A model generated the notes under the pieces. That model saw only the letters and a program-made list of their open reading frames with translations. It did no database searches and was not told where the DNA came from. A stretch of 32,929 nt of DNA from Lachnospiraceae bacterium. GTDB taxonomy: Bacteria; Bacillota; Clostridia; Lachnospirales; Lachnospiraceae. The stretch spans positions 1 through 32,929 of the forward strand of contig SVFB01000086.1 of assembly GCA_015057085.1 (NCBI GenBank), read 5' to 3'. Shown here piece after piece: positions 6,796-16,340 of the stretch. The position numbers and the translations under genes were made by a program. Each line of letters opens with the position of its first letter. Positions within the stretch are counted from its first letter, which is position 1.

Positions 6796-6848
6796 TAAAA
6801 AGCGAGACTTGAAAATAGTTTTATGATTAGAAAAGAGGTAGACGCCTT

Positions 6849-7667
6849 ATGATGAGAGCACTCTATACCGCAGCGACCGGAATGAAATCTGAGCAGGTTA
6901 ATGTGGATACGATTTCAAATAACCTTGCAAATGTAAATACTGTCGGATATAAGACACAGAGAACCGAATTTAAGTCTCTTTTGTATCAGACAATCCAGAC
7001 CAGAACCACTTCTGCAAATGGTGATGAGAAGCCGGTATCTGCACAGGTTGGACTTGGTACCCGTGTCGCAGCAAATACCTCAATGTATACACAGGGTTCA
7101 TTAACAGCCAGCGAAAGTGATACTGATTTCGCAATCGAAGGTGATGGATTCTTCGCAGTCAGAGGACTTGATGGGGATGTCTATTATACAAGAAATGGTA
7201 ACTTCACATGGTCTTTGGATGCGAATGGAAATACCTTCCTTGCAACACAGGATGGATATCCGGTTCTGGATACACAGGGAAATGCCATTGTGGTTCCGGA
7301 AGGAATCAATGCTCAGAATATGTACTTTTCTAAACTTGGTGAAGTAGGATATCGTGATGTGGATGGGAATGTGACCATGTTAAATCAACAGTTTGCACTC
7401 TATCAGTTCACAAATCCAAATGGTTTGGAAAAACATTCTGATTCATTATTGGAAGCAACCGATGCATCCGGTGCGCCGATGGCAGAGACAACCACAGCCG
7501 GACTGGTGCAGAGTAAAGTTCATCAGAATTATTTAGAGGCATCAAATGTATCTGTTGCAGATGAAATGGTAAATATGATTATTGCGCAAAGAGCTTACGA
7601 ATTAAATTCAAAGGCCATCCAAACAGCAGACTCTATGTTAGATACCGCAAATAATCTTCGCAGATAA
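6849..7667 (+). CDS. flgG: Flagellar basal-body rod protein, FlgG type
   Basis: 272 residues; a distal rod protein that joins the rod to the hook. The N terminus reads MRALYTAATGMKSEQ with ISNNLANVNTVGYK, the centre has FAIEGDGFFAVRG and YTRNGNF, and the C terminus LEASNVSVADEMVNMI followed by IAQRAYELNSKAI. These are the canonical FlgG signatures, closer to the textbook form than its neighbour. Two adjacent ATG codons (6849, 6852) could start it; the choice changes one residue. It follows flgF by 53 bases with no terminator, so they are probably cotranscribed. Length is normal (about 260-275). Confidence 0.92.
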   Translation: MMRALYTAATGMKSEQVNVDTISNNLANVNTVGYKTQRTEFKSLLYQTIQTRTTSANGDEKPVSAQVGLGTRVAANTSMYTQGSLTASESDTDFAIEGDGFFAVRGLDGDVYYTRNGNFTWSLDANGNTFLATQDGYPVLDTQGNAIVVPEGINAQNMYFSKLGEVGYRDVDGNVTMLNQQFALYQFTNPNGLEKHSDSLLEATDASGAPMAETTTAGLVQSKVHQNYLEASNVSVADEMVNMIIAQRAYELNSKAIQTADSMLDTANNLRR

Positions 7668-7697
7668 TTTTGATTGAAAACGAAAGCAGGAGATCAT

Positions 7698-8093
7698 ATG
7701 GATATTTCAAATTTGAGTAATTCTTTATATACAAACGGAAGCACCGAGGCTGACCAGGCTAAGTCATCATCCTTAAATAGCACAGTGAACAGCCTTTCTT
7801 CCGATTCTTCAGAAGAAGAATTGCTGGGCGCGATTAAAGATTTTGAATCCTATTTTATGGAGAAAATTCTAAAAGATGTGAAAGAAACTTTTACCTCTTG
7901 GGGAGATGATGAGGATGAAGATTCTACCATGAGCCAGATGACCGATATGTATATGGATTCGGTTTACGAAAAGCTGGCGGATCAGATGTTGGATGAAGTG
8001 GGCGATACCTTTACACAGCAGCTCTATGAGCAGATGAAGCGCAATTATAATATTGTAGATGCTTCTGATACAATTAAGACGACAGAAGAATAA
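7698..8093 (+). CDS. FlgJ-like rod-binding protein (no muramidase domain)
   Basis: 131 residues from the ATG at 7698, chosen because AGGAGATC precedes it and an upstream ATG at 7674 has no such site. A Ser/Asn-rich N terminus precedes a rod-binding domain (about residues 35-120) with the typical LLGAIKDFESYFMEKILKDV helix and a Met/Asp-rich second half (MTDMYMDSVYEKLADQMLD). In proteobacterial FlgJ this domain caps the growing rod and is fused to a peptidoglycan hydrolase; here only the cap domain is present, as is usual for Firmicutes. It closes the rod cassette and is followed by a strong terminator. Confidence 0.82.
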   Translation: MDISNLSNSLYTNGSTEADQAKSSSLNSTVNSLSSDSSEEELLGAIKDFESYFMEKILKDVKETFTSWGDDEDEDSTMSQMTDMYMDSVYEKLADQMLDEVGDTFTQQLYEQMKRNYNIVDASDTIKTTEE

Positions 8094-8117
8094 AATGAGC
8101 AATCAAACTTGCGTATT

Positions 8118-8147
8118 AAGACCTGCTTTTTAAGGCGGGTCTTTTTT
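8118..8147 (+). terminator. Terminator of the rod cassette
   Basis: AAGACCTGC (8118-8126) pairs with GCGGGTCTT (8135-8143), one G-T pair, followed by T residues. Confidence 0.88.
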
Positions 8148-8156
8148 GTGGCTCTA

Positions 8157-8185
8157 TTGCGAAGATGCTTTACGCGTGTTAAGAT
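8157..8185 (+). promoter_or_regulatory. Promoter of recD2
   Basis: -35 TTGCGA (8157-8162), 17-base spacer, -10 TAAGAT (8180-8185). Transcription from about 8192 leaves a normal leader for the ATG at 8227 but almost none for the alternative TTG at 8197. Confidence 0.55.
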
Positions 8186-8226
8186 TTTACTGTTGATTGG
8201 AAAGAATTCGGAGACAAAAATTTAGA

Positions 8227-10446
8227 ATGGACAGCAAAGCAATAGAAACAATTAATGGATATGTGGATCATATTATCTGGAGAAATCCGGACAATGGATA
8301 TACGATTCTTGTGCTGATTGTAGATGAGGAAGAATTGACCTGTGTGGGCAGTTTTCCGGATATTGCAGAAGGCGAGAATATAGAAGCGAAGGGTGAATAT
8401 ACCGAGCATCCCACATACGGAAATCAGTTTCGCGTGATTTCGTATGAACAAAAGGCACCGGAAGATGAGGATGCCATTGAGCGGTATCTTGCAAGTGGTG
8501 CAATCAAAGGAATTGGCATGGCGTTGGCTGCGCGTATCGTGAGACGCTTCAAAAAAGATACATTTCGAATCATAGAAGAGGAGCCGGAGCGCTTGGCAGA
8601 AATCAAGGGCATTTCTCAGCGCAAGGCAATGGAAATCGCAGATCAGGTAAATGATCGAAAGGATTTGCGAGAGGCTATGATCTTCTTGCAGCAGTATGGG
8701 ATTACCATGAATCTGGCTGTTAAGATTTACAATCGATACGGAGCTGAAGTCTATAATGTACTGCGAGAGAATCCATATCAGATAGCAGATGATATTGAAG
8801 GCGTGGGCTTTAGAACTGCCGACGAAATTGCGACGAAAGTAGGAATCAGCACAGATTCGGATTTTCGTATTCGAAGCGGTATTTTATATGCATTGCAGCA
8901 GGCTTCGGTAGAAGGTCATACGTATCTTCCTGCGGATGAATTGGTTTCAAGAACAGCTTCACTTTTGGATATCAATCCGGATTATATTGAACCTCATTTT
9001 ATGAATCTGGCTCTAGACAGAAAGATTGTGATGCAAAATGTAGACGAGCAGGTGGTGATCTATTCTTCTGTTTTTTATTATATGGAAGAAAATACTGCAG
9101 CAATGCTTCGAGCATTGGATACAGAATATGATGTTCCTGAAATCGAAGTAAAGGAGTGCATTCGCAAAATCGAGAAGAAAAATGGAATTGAGCTGGATCA
9201 ATATCAGGCTGATGCGGTATTGGAGGCTGCCAGAAATGGACTTTTGATTGTGACAGGTGGACCGGGAACCGGAAAGACCACCACAATCAATAGTATCATC
9301 CAATATTTTGAGGCAGAACATTTAGATATTTTTCTTGCGGCTCCGACTGGACGAGCTGCCAAGCGCATGAGCGAGACCACAGGTTATGAAGCAAGAACAA
9401 TTCACCGTATGTTAGAAGTCTCCGGAGGCCCGGAGGGAACAGGCGGATTTGAGCGCAATGAGCAGAATCCCTTAGAAACGGATGTCATTATCATCGATGA
9501 GATGTCGATGGTGGATATCAGCCTGATGTATGCGCTTTTGAAGGCAATTCCACAGGGCACGCGTTTGATTTTGGTAGGCGATACCAATCAGCTTCCTTCG
9601 GTAGGACCCGGATCGGTTCTGAAAGATATTATCGCATCAAAGCAATTTCATACAGTTATGCTGACAAAGATTTTCAGGCAGGCTTCCGAGAGCGATATCA
9701 TAGTCAATGCGCATAAAATCAATCAGGGACAGGAAGTAATTCTGGATAATAAAAGTAAAGATTTCTTCTTTTTAAAGCGTTATGAGGCGGATAAGATCAT
9801 CAATGTGACATTGCAACTGATTAAGCAAAAGTTGCCGAAGTATGTAGGAGCTGATGAAGATGATATCCAGGTTTTGACTCCGACGCGAAAGGGTCTTTTG
9901 GGTGTGGAGAGACTAAACGGTATCTTGCAGGAATATTTAAACCCGCCTTCGAAGAGCAAAAAGGAGCATGAACATGGTGGCCGTATTTTCCGAGAGGGAG
10001 ATAAGGTGATGCAGATTAAAAACGATTATCAGCTGGAATGGGAAGTGAGAAATCGCTATGGACTTCCGCTGGACAAAGGCACGGGTATTTTCAACGGAGA
10101 TATGGGAATCATCGAACATATCAATGAGTTTGCAGAGCAAATGACCATTTGCTTCGATGAAAATCATATGGTGGAATATTCATTTAAGCAATTGGATGAA
10201 CTCGAGCATGCTTATGCCATCACAATTCATAAGTCGCAGGGATCGGAGTATCCGGCGGTGGTAATTCCGTTGATGAATGGTCCACGAATGCTGATGAATC
10301 GAAACTTGATTTATACAGCGGTGACCAGAGCGAAAAGCTGTGTGACAATCGTTGGAGATGAGCATACCTTCTTTGATATGGTAAGCAACAATCATGAGCA
10401 GAAACGCTATACAGGCTTGGCAGAAAAGCTGGCGAAGAATTTATAA
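8227..10446 (+). CDS. recD2: RecD2 family ATP-dependent 5'-3' DNA helicase
   Basis: 739 residues from the ATG at 8227 (GGAG lies 13 bases upstream; a TTG at 8197 would add ten residues without a ribosome site). RecD2 enzymes are superfamily 1B helicases found in bacteria without RecBC partners, acting in DNA repair and replication fork maintenance. Seen in order: N-terminal OB-like part, tandem helix-hairpin-helix region (IKGIGMALAARIV, IKGISQRKAMEIA, IEGVGFRTADEIA), Walker A GGPGTGKTT with Lys350, motif Ia APTGRAAKRM, Walker B DEMSMVD near 424, GDTNQLPSVGPG (motif III), LTKIFRQ, and the UvrD_C_2 end with TIHKSQGSEYPAVV and YTAVTRAK. All helicase motifs look intact. Single gene with its own promoter and terminator. 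Confidence 0.95.
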   Translation: MDSKAIETINGYVDHIIWRNPDNGYTILVLIVDEEELTCVGSFPDIAEGENIEAKGEYTEHPTYGNQFRVISYEQKAPEDEDAIERYLASGAIKGIGMALAARIVRRFKKDTFRIIEEEPERLAEIKGISQRKAMEIADQVNDRKDLREAMIFLQQYGITMNLAVKIYNRYGAEVYNVLRENPYQIADDIEGVGFRTADEIATKVGISTDSDFRIRSGILYALQQASVEGHTYLPADELVSRTASLLDINPDYIEPHFMNLALDRKIVMQNVDEQVVIYSSVFYYMEENTAAMLRALDTEYDVPEIEVKECIRKIEKKNGIELDQYQADAVLEAARNGLLIVTGGPGTGKTTTINSIIQYFEAEHLDIFLAAPTGRAAKRMSETTGYEARTIHRMLEVSGGPEGTGGFERNEQNPLETDVIIIDEMSMVDISLMYALLKAIPQGTRLILVGDTNQLPSVGPGSVLKDIIASKQFHTVMLTKIFRQASESDIIVNAHKINQGQEVILDNKSKDFFFLKRYEADKIINVTLQLIKQKLPKYVGADEDDIQVLTPTRKGLLGVERLNGILQEYLNPPSKSKKEHEHGGRIFREGDKVMQIKNDYQLEWEVRNRYGLPLDKGTGIFNGDMGIIEHINEFAEQMTICFDENHMVEYSFKQLDELEHAYAITIHKSQGSEYPAVVIPLMNGPRMLMNRNLIYTAVTRAKSCVTIVGDEHTFFDMVSNNHEQKRYTGLAEKLAKNL

Positions 10447-10482
10447 GACTTAATTTATTAAAGAACAGTCTTGTTCAAAAAT

Positions 10483-10515
10483 GATGGCAAAAAATCAATT
10501 TTGCCATCTTTTTTT
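10483..10515 (+). terminator. Terminator of recD2
   Basis: GATGGCAAAA (10483-10492) and TTTTGCCATC (10499-10508), perfect 10-bp stem, then seven T. Confidence 0.92.
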
Positions 10516-10530
10516 GTTCGCTTTTTGCGA

Positions 10531-10559
10531 TTGAAAAAACCCAATTCCTGTGATAGAAT
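10531..10559 (+). promoter_or_regulatory. Promoter of carAB
   Basis: -35 TTGAAA (10531-10536), 17-base spacer, -10 TAGAAT (10554-10559). The leader holds GGGCA (10579-10583) and TGCCC (10600-10604) around a run of T, a possible weak hairpin. I see no PyrR-binding loop or arginine operator that I can identify with confidence. Confidence 0.7.
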
Positions 10560-10630
10560 TTTCTAAATGCGGAAAAAAGGGCATTCGACTCTTTTTTTTT
10601 GCCCAAATCAGTTATTAGAAAGGCGGAAAA

Positions 10631-11695
10631 ATGAAAGCATATCTCATCTTAGAAGATGGCACCGTATTCACCGGAAAGGGAATCGGTTCCGACAAAGAAG
10701 TCATCAGTGAGATCGTTTTTAATACTTCCATGACCGGATATCTGGAAGTTTTGACCGATCCCTCTTATGCAGGTCAGGCAGTTGTTATGACCTATCCACT
10801 CATTGGAAATTATGGTATTACACCGGATATGGAGTCTTTAAAGCCATGGCCGGACGGATACATTGTTCGAGAATTATCACGTAACTATTCTAATTTCAGA
10901 GCTACAGGATCTATTCAGGATTTCTTAACCGAGCATGATATTCCGGGAATCTGTGGCATCGATACCCGTGCCCTCACCAAGATCCTTCGTGAGAAGGGAA
11001 CTATGAACGGCATGATTACCCGCAATGAAAACTACAATTTAGATGAGATTTTACCTAAGCTTCACGCTTATACCACCGGAAATGTGGTAGATAAAGTAAC
11101 TTGCGAGGAACCTTCTGTATTAAAGGGAAATGGCAAGAAAGTAGCGCTGTTGGACTTCGGTGCAAAGAACAATATTGCAAAGAGCCTGAACGAGCGCGGA
11201 TGCGAAGTGACAATTTATCCGGCGCGCACTTCTGCAGAGGAAATTTTGGCAACCAATCCGGATGGCATTATGCTTTCCAACGGACCGGGAGATCCGAAGG
11301 ATTGTGGAAGCATCATCGATGAAGTGAAAAAGTTATATGATTCCGATGTGCCGATTTTTGCAATTTGTCTCGGACATCAGTTGATGGCTTTGGCCACAGG
11401 CGCTGATACCCATAAGATGAAATACGGACATCGCGGTGGCAATCATCCTGTTAAGGATCTTGCAACCGGAAAGGTGTATATTTCTTCCCAGAACCACGGT
11501 TATGTGGTAGACACAGATAAGCTTGATCCAAATGTGGCTAAGCCTGCATTTGTGAATGTAAATGATGGAACGAATGAAGGTTTGTCTTATGTTGGCAAAA
11601 ATATTTTCACCGTGCAATTCCATCCGGAGGCATGTCCGGGTCCGCAGGACAGCGCATACCTCTTTGACCGTTTTATAGATATGATGAGTAAGTAA
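10631..11695 (+). CDS. carA: Carbamoyl-phosphate synthase small subunit
   Basis: 354 residues. Hydrolyses glutamine and passes ammonia to CarB for carbamoyl phosphate, the precursor of pyrimidines and arginine. The N-terminal CPSase_sm_chain domain starts AYLILEDGTVFTGKGIG and includes EIVFNTSMTGYLEVLTDPSYAGQ. The C-terminal class I glutamine amidotransferase has LSNGPGDP, the nucleophile in AICLGHQ (Cys246) and the His-Glu pair in FHPEACPGP (His331, Glu333), so the catalytic triad is complete. Length is normal. The start ATG follows AAAGGCGG. It shares an operon with carB, 16 bases downstream. No other pyrimidine or arginine gene is adjacent. Confidence 0.97.
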   Translation: MKAYLILEDGTVFTGKGIGSDKEVISEIVFNTSMTGYLEVLTDPSYAGQAVVMTYPLIGNYGITPDMESLKPWPDGYIVRELSRNYSNFRATGSIQDFLTEHDIPGICGIDTRALTKILREKGTMNGMITRNENYNLDEILPKLHAYTTGNVVDKVTCEEPSVLKGNGKKVALLDFGAKNNIAKSLNERGCEVTIYPARTSAEEILATNPDGIMLSNGPGDPKDCGSIIDEVKKLYDSDVPIFAICLGHQLMALATGADTHKMKYGHRGGNHPVKDLATGKVYISSQNHGYVVDTDKLDPNVAKPAFVNVNDGTNEGLSYVGKNIFTVQFHPEACPGPQDSAYLFDRFIDMMSK

Positions 11696-11711
11696 GAAAG
11701 GAGCCAGTAAA

Positions 11712-14700
11712 ATGCCAAGAAATCATGACATTAAGAAAGTATTAGTTATCGGCTCCGGTCCTATCGTAATCGGACAGGCAGCAGAGTTCGATTATGCAGG
11801 AACCCAGGCTTGCCGTTCATTAAAAGAAGAAGGCGTAGAGGTTTGTCTGGTAAACTCAAACCCTGCGACAATCATGACCGATAAGCAGATTGCAGATCAG
11901 GTCTATATTGAGCCGCTGACATTAGAGGTCTTAAAAGAAATTATTTTAAAAGAAAAACCGGATTCCATTTTGCCGACTTTAGGAGGTCAGGCAGGACTGA
12001 ATCTTGGTATGGAATTGGCAGAAAGCGGATTCCTAGAAGAAGCCGGTGTGAAATTAATCGGAACCACAGCTGAGACAATTTTTAAGGCGGAAGACCGTCA
12101 GGCGTTTAAGGACACCATGGAAAAGATTGGCGAGCCAATTGCCGCTTCCCAGGTTGTAAACAATATCGAAGATGGTATCAAATTCACCAATACCATCGGT
12201 TATCCTGTAGTGCTTCGCCCTGCATTTACCTTAGGTGGATCCGGCGGCGGTATTGCTCATAATGAGCAGGAATTAATCGAGATTTTGAGCAACGGATTGC
12301 GCTTGTCCCGCGTGGGAGAAGTATTGGTAGAACGTTGTATTGCAGGTTGGAAAGAAATCGAATACGAAGTAATGCGCGATGCAAACGGCAACTGCATTAC
12401 TGTCTGCAACATGGAAAACATTGATCCGGTTGGTGTGCATACCGGTGATTCCATCGTTGTGGCTCCTTCCCAAACCTTAGGTGATAAAGAATATCAGATG
12501 CTTCGTAGCTCTGCTTTAAATATCATCAATGAGCTTGAAATTACAGGTGGATGTAACGTGCAGTACGCACTCCATCCGGAATCCTTTGAATATTGTGTAA
12601 TCGAGGTAAACCCTCGTGTATCCCGTTCTTCTGCGCTTGCATCCAAGGCGACTGGATATCCAATCGCAAAAGTAACTGCAAAGATTGCTTTGGGATATAC
12701 CCTTGATGAAATTAAGAATGCAATTACACAGAAGACCTACGCCAGCTTCGAGCCGATGCTTGATTACTGCGTCGTAAAGATTCCGCGTCTTCCATTCGAT
12801 AAGTTCTTAACCGCAAAGAGAACTTTGACAACACAGATGAAGGCAACCGGTGAAGTTATGAGTATCTGCGACAACTTCGAAGGTGCGCTGATGAAGGCAA
12901 TCCGTTCTTTGGAGCAGCATGTGGATTGCTTACAGTCATACGACTTCTCTGAACTTTCGAACGAAGAACTGTTAAAGCAGTTAGCGGTTGTGGATGATCG
13001 TCGTATCTGGGTCATCGCAGAAGCACTTCGTCGTGGTGTAAGCTATGACAAGATTCATGAGATTACCATGATTGACCACTGGTTTATCGATAAGCTTGCA
13101 ATTCTCGTTGAGATGGAAAAGACCTTGATGCTCTGCAATCCGGCAGTTGCAAAAGCAACCGGAACCCATGCAAGAGAACTTACTGCAGAGCTTCTTGCGG
13201 AAGCAAAGCGCATCGAATATCCGGACAGCGTCATCGCGCGTCTGGTTGGAAAGACCGAAGAAGAAATTCGCGATCAGCGTTATGCGAACAATATTGTAGC
13301 AGCATATAAGATGGTAGATACCTGTGCGGCAGAATTTGCAGCTGAGACACCATATTATTATTCTGTATACGGAAGCGAAAACGAAGCAGCAGAAACCAAA
13401 CCGGAAAAGAAGGTTTTGGTACTCGGTTCAGGTCCGATTCGAATCGGACAGGGTATCGAATTTGACTTCTGTAGTGTACATTGTACCTGGGCTTTCGCAA
13501 AGGAAGGCTGGGAAACCATTATCGTAAACAATAACCCGGAGACGGTTTCTACCGACTTCGATATTGCAGATAAATTATATTTTGAGCCATTAACCGCAGA
13601 AGATGTGGAAAGCATCGTAAACATCGAAAAGCCGGACGGTGCGGTGGTACAGTTCGGTGGACAGACCGCGATTAAGCTTACCGAAGCCCTAATGAAGATG
13701 GGTGTTCCGATTCTTGGAACCAAGGCTGAGGATGTGGATGCAGCCGAAGACCGTGAACTCTTTGATAAGATTCTTGAAGAAACCGGAATTCCTAGAGCAT
13801 CAGGCGGCACAGTATTTACTGCAGAGGAAGCAAAGGAAGTTGCAAATCGCATCGGTTATCCGGTACTTGTTCGTCCTTCTTATGTCCTGGGCGGACAGGG
13901 AATGCAGATTGCATTTAACGATGACGAAATTGATGAATTCATGGCAATCATCAATACCTATGCACAGGATCATCCGATTTTGGTTGATAAATATCTTCAA
14001 GGAAAAGAAATCGAAGTGGATGCGGTATGTGACGGCGAAGATATCCTGATTCCGGGTATCATGGAGCATATCGAGCGTACCGGTGTGCATTCCGGAGACT
14101 CCATCTCTGTTTATCCGGCACCGACCATCAGCGACCATGCCCGTGACACTTTGGTGGAATACACCAAGCGTCTGGCAAGAGCATTGCATGTAGTCGGATT
14201 GATTAACATCCAGTTTATCGACATGGATGATGAGATTTATGTCATCGAAGTAAATCCGCGTTCTTCAAGAACCGTTCCGTATATCAGCAAAGTAACCGGA
14301 ATTCCAATTGTGGATCTGGCTGCAAAATGTATTATGGGACATACCTTAAAGGGTATGGGTTATACTCCGGGACTTGCTCCGACAGCAGATTATATTGCAA
14401 TCAAGATGCCGGTATTCTCCTTCGAGAAATTGCGCGGCGCGGAAATCTCTCTTGGACCGGAAATGAAATCCACAGGAGAATGCCTCGGAATCGATAAGAC
14501 CTTCAACGGTGCACTTTACAAAGCATTTGCAGGCGCCGGCGTGAAACTGCCAAAATATAAGCAGATGATTATGACCGTAAAGGATGCGGACAAGCCGGAA
14601 GCAGTTGGAGTTGCAAAACGTTTCGAAGCACTGGGCTACAAGATTTATGCCACAAGAAGTACTGCAAAATATCTGCAGGAGCATGGCGTAAATGCGCTCC

Positions 14701-14954
14701 GCGTCAACAAGATTTCGCAGGAATCTCCAAACGTAATGGATTTGATTCTCGGACATAAGATCGACCTGGTCATCGATACTCCGACACAGGGACGAGACAA
14801 GTCACGAGATGGATTCCTGATTCGTCGAAATGCAATCGAAACCGGTGTGTATTGTATCACTGCAATGGATACGGCAAATGCACTTGCGCATGCGCTTGAA
14901 ACAGCAGATGCCACAAAAGAACCGGTTGATATCGCAACTGTAAAAAATATATAA
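11712..14954 (+). CDS. carB: Carbamoyl-phosphate synthase large subunit
   Basis: 1080 residues, start behind AAAGGAG. Makes carbamoyl phosphate from bicarbonate, ammonia and two ATP. The internal duplication is plain: the first half begins KVLVIGSGPIVIGQAAEFDYAG and the second KVLVLGSGPIRIGQGIEFDFCS near residue 565; each is followed by an ATP-grasp domain (RPAFTLGGSGGGIA in the first, RPSYVLGGQGMQIA in the second). VIEVNPR occurs in both halves. The last 140 or so residues form the MGS-like allosteric domain (SLGPEMKSTGE before it; LRVNKISQESPNVMDLI and IDLVIDTPTQGR within it), where UMP, IMP or ornithine bind in known enzymes. Full length and intact. Confidence 0.97.
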   Translation: MPRNHDIKKVLVIGSGPIVIGQAAEFDYAGTQACRSLKEEGVEVCLVNSNPATIMTDKQIADQVYIEPLTLEVLKEIILKEKPDSILPTLGGQAGLNLGMELAESGFLEEAGVKLIGTTAETIFKAEDRQAFKDTMEKIGEPIAASQVVNNIEDGIKFTNTIGYPVVLRPAFTLGGSGGGIAHNEQELIEILSNGLRLSRVGEVLVERCIAGWKEIEYEVMRDANGNCITVCNMENIDPVGVHTGDSIVVAPSQTLGDKEYQMLRSSALNIINELEITGGCNVQYALHPESFEYCVIEVNPRVSRSSALASKATGYPIAKVTAKIALGYTLDEIKNAITQKTYASFEPMLDYCVVKIPRLPFDKFLTAKRTLTTQMKATGEVMSICDNFEGALMKAIRSLEQHVDCLQSYDFSELSNEELLKQLAVVDDRRIWVIAEALRRGVSYDKIHEITMIDHWFIDKLAILVEMEKTLMLCNPAVAKATGTHARELTAELLAEAKRIEYPDSVIARLVGKTEEEIRDQRYANNIVAAYKMVDTCAAEFAAETPYYYSVYGSENEAAETKPEKKVLVLGSGPIRIGQGIEFDFCSVHCTWAFAKEGWETIIVNNNPETVSTDFDIADKLYFEPLTAEDVESIVNIEKPDGAVVQFGGQTAIKLTEALMKMGVPILGTKAEDVDAAEDRELFDKILEETGIPRASGGTVFTAEEAKEVANRIGYPVLVRPSYVLGGQGMQIAFNDDEIDEFMAIINTYAQDHPILVDKYLQGKEIEVDAVCDGEDILIPGIMEHIERTGVHSGDSISVYPAPTISDHARDTLVEYTKRLARALHVVGLINIQFIDMDDEIYVIEVNPRSSRTVPYISKVTGIPIVDLAAKCIMGHTLKGMGYTPGLAPTADYIAIKMPVFSFEKLRGAEISLGPEMKSTGECLGIDKTFNGALYKAFAGAGVKLPKYKQMIMTVKDADKPEAVGVAKRFEALGYKIYATRSTAKYLQEHGVNALRVNKISQESPNVMDLILGHKIDLVIDTPTQGRDKSRDGFLIRRNAIETGVYCITAMDTANALAHALETADATKEPVDIATVKNI

Positions 14955-14966
14955 GAAAATTTTAGG

Positions 14967-14997
14967 AAGAAGAACTGCGCAAGCGGTTCTTCTTTTT
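14967..14997 (+). terminator. Terminator of carAB
   Basis: AAGAAGAACTGC (14967-14978), GCAA loop, GCGGTTCTTCTT (14983-14994, one T-G pair), then T residues. Confidence 0.92.
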
Positions 14998-15030
14998 GTT
15001 ATTAGATATCGGGGAAAAAGCGCTTTGTGG

Positions 15031-15060
15031 TTGAAGTTATATAAACAAGAATGGTATATT
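15031..15060 (+). promoter_or_regulatory. Promoter of the HD-GYP-like gene
   Basis: -35 TTGAAG (15031-15036), 18-base spacer, -10 TATATT (15055-15060), about 40 bases before the start codon. Confidence 0.5.
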
Positions 15061-15103
15061 AGTATCGTGGGGTTATTACAGGGAATCAATAAGGAGAAGG
15101 AGT

Positions 15104-16312
15104 ATGCAATTTGTAGTAACAGACGAGCTGAAGACAGGGATGCGTTTGGCAAAACCAATCTATAATAAGAATGGGGTTTTGCTGTATGATATCAATTCGA
15201 AACTGACCATTCCTGCTATCAACAGCATTAATAATTTCGGTTTGATCGGCATTTATATTCTCGAGCCGGCGGAACCTGTTCCACCGCTTTCGAAAGAGGA
15301 TATAGCCTTTGAACAACTTCAAACTGTTTTTATATTCAAATTACGCGATGTGATGGATAAAATTGTATCGCGTCAAAAAATCACAGAACTAAGCGGCTTG
15401 ATTGACGATATTGTGCGAAGCTATGGCCGTTTGGATCACCGTGTCAATTTTAATCAAAATTTGCGCAGCCCTGAGGATTTTGTCTACAAACATGCCATCA
15501 GCACTGCGATTCTTGTGGCGATGATTACAAGCCGCCTTTCCTTTTCGATTCAAAAACAACGGACCATGATTGCGGCAGCACTGCTTTATGGAGTGGGATA
15601 TCGCTATGTTCCAAGACAGGTTTTAGAAAAGGGCGAAGACTTGGACAAAGTGGATCGGGAGTCAATTCGCAATTCCCTGGAAAAAGGGCTGGATTTTCTG
15701 TCCAATTATCGCGGCGACTTTGACTTTTTTCCCCGAGCATTAGCACTGATGCAAGTGTTCGTCGACGGAGATGGGGGCGAATTGAATCATTTGAAACCGG
15801 ACGAAGACTTAGTTCAGATGAGAACGCTGATGCGTGTGGCAGATCAGTTTGATCGCTTAACAGCCATGAATATTGGCCATTATCCGGTATCGGAAATCGA
15901 AGCAATTCGAGTTTTGGATAAGAATCCGACATTATATCATCCGGTTTATGTATCGACTCTGTGCGAATGCATTCATATTTGTCCGGATGCTGCCCGCGTA
16001 GATTTTACGGATGGAACAAAGGGCATTGTGCTGGTGGAAAATCCAATCGATTTTATGCATCCGGTTGTATTACGTTTTTCGGATAACCAGATATATGATT
16101 TGACTAAACCGGCTCATCAGAAAAAAATACAGATCAAAGATATCATGAAGACTATGGACAATCGCGTGAAAATGGATAAGGAGACCATAAAGCAGTTTGT
16201 GCCGGACAAACGGTTGCAGGAACTGACGAGAATCTTTAGACAAGCATTACGCGAAAATGAAAAATACTCAGGTAAGGCATCAGTTGGAAACCTCGTAAGT
16301 CATTTGTCCTAA
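15104..16312 (+). CDS. Degenerate HD-GYP domain protein
   Basis: 402 residues with the architecture of Firmicute HD-GYP proteins: an N-terminal DUF3391-like beta part (LKTGMRLAKPIYNKNGVLL), then the HD-GYP fold (about 110-330) and the usual tail VENPIDFMHPVVLRF. Active members hydrolyse cyclic di-GMP. Here the first metal His (FVYKHAIST, His130) remains, but the signature LLHDIGK is replaced by LLYGVGY (Tyr162-Gly163 instead of His-Asp, and the Lys is Tyr), and the HHExxxGxGYP region is replaced by FVDGDGG. Hydrolysis is therefore unlikely; a binding or scaffolding role is possible. It starts behind AAGGAG and is followed after 28 bases by the cell-wall hydrolase gene, so the two are probably cotranscribed. 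Confidence 0.8.
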   Translation: MQFVVTDELKTGMRLAKPIYNKNGVLLYDINSKLTIPAINSINNFGLIGIYILEPAEPVPPLSKEDIAFEQLQTVFIFKLRDVMDKIVSRQKITELSGLIDDIVRSYGRLDHRVNFNQNLRSPEDFVYKHAISTAILVAMITSRLSFSIQKQRTMIAAALLYGVGYRYVPRQVLEKGEDLDKVDRESIRNSLEKGLDFLSNYRGDFDFFPRALALMQVFVDGDGGELNHLKPDEDLVQMRTLMRVADQFDRLTAMNIGHYPVSEIEAIRVLDKNPTLYHPVYVSTLCECIHICPDAARVDFTDGTKGIVLVENPIDFMHPVVLRFSDNQIYDLTKPAHQKKIQIKDIMKTMDNRVKMDKETIKQFVPDKRLQELTRIFRQALRENEKYSGKASVGNLVSHLS

Positions 16313-16340
16313 GGACTTTGGCGAAAGGAATAAGATAATT

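Noticed and set aside
10560-10630. Possible pyrimidine attenuator before carA
   Set aside because: GGGCA/TGCCC around a T run is weak; no PyrR-binding loop or terminator/antiterminator pair can be drawn.
13358-13852. Long antisense frame inside carB (164 codons)
   Set aside because: carB is intact on the plus strand; the antisense product is Ser-rich, matches no family and reflects codon bias. The same holds for the other antisense frames in carB, thl and hbd.
14998-15103. Cyclic di-GMP riboswitch before the HD-GYP-like gene
   Set aside because: The leader after the predicted start is only about 40 bases, too short, and the conserved riboswitch core is not visible.
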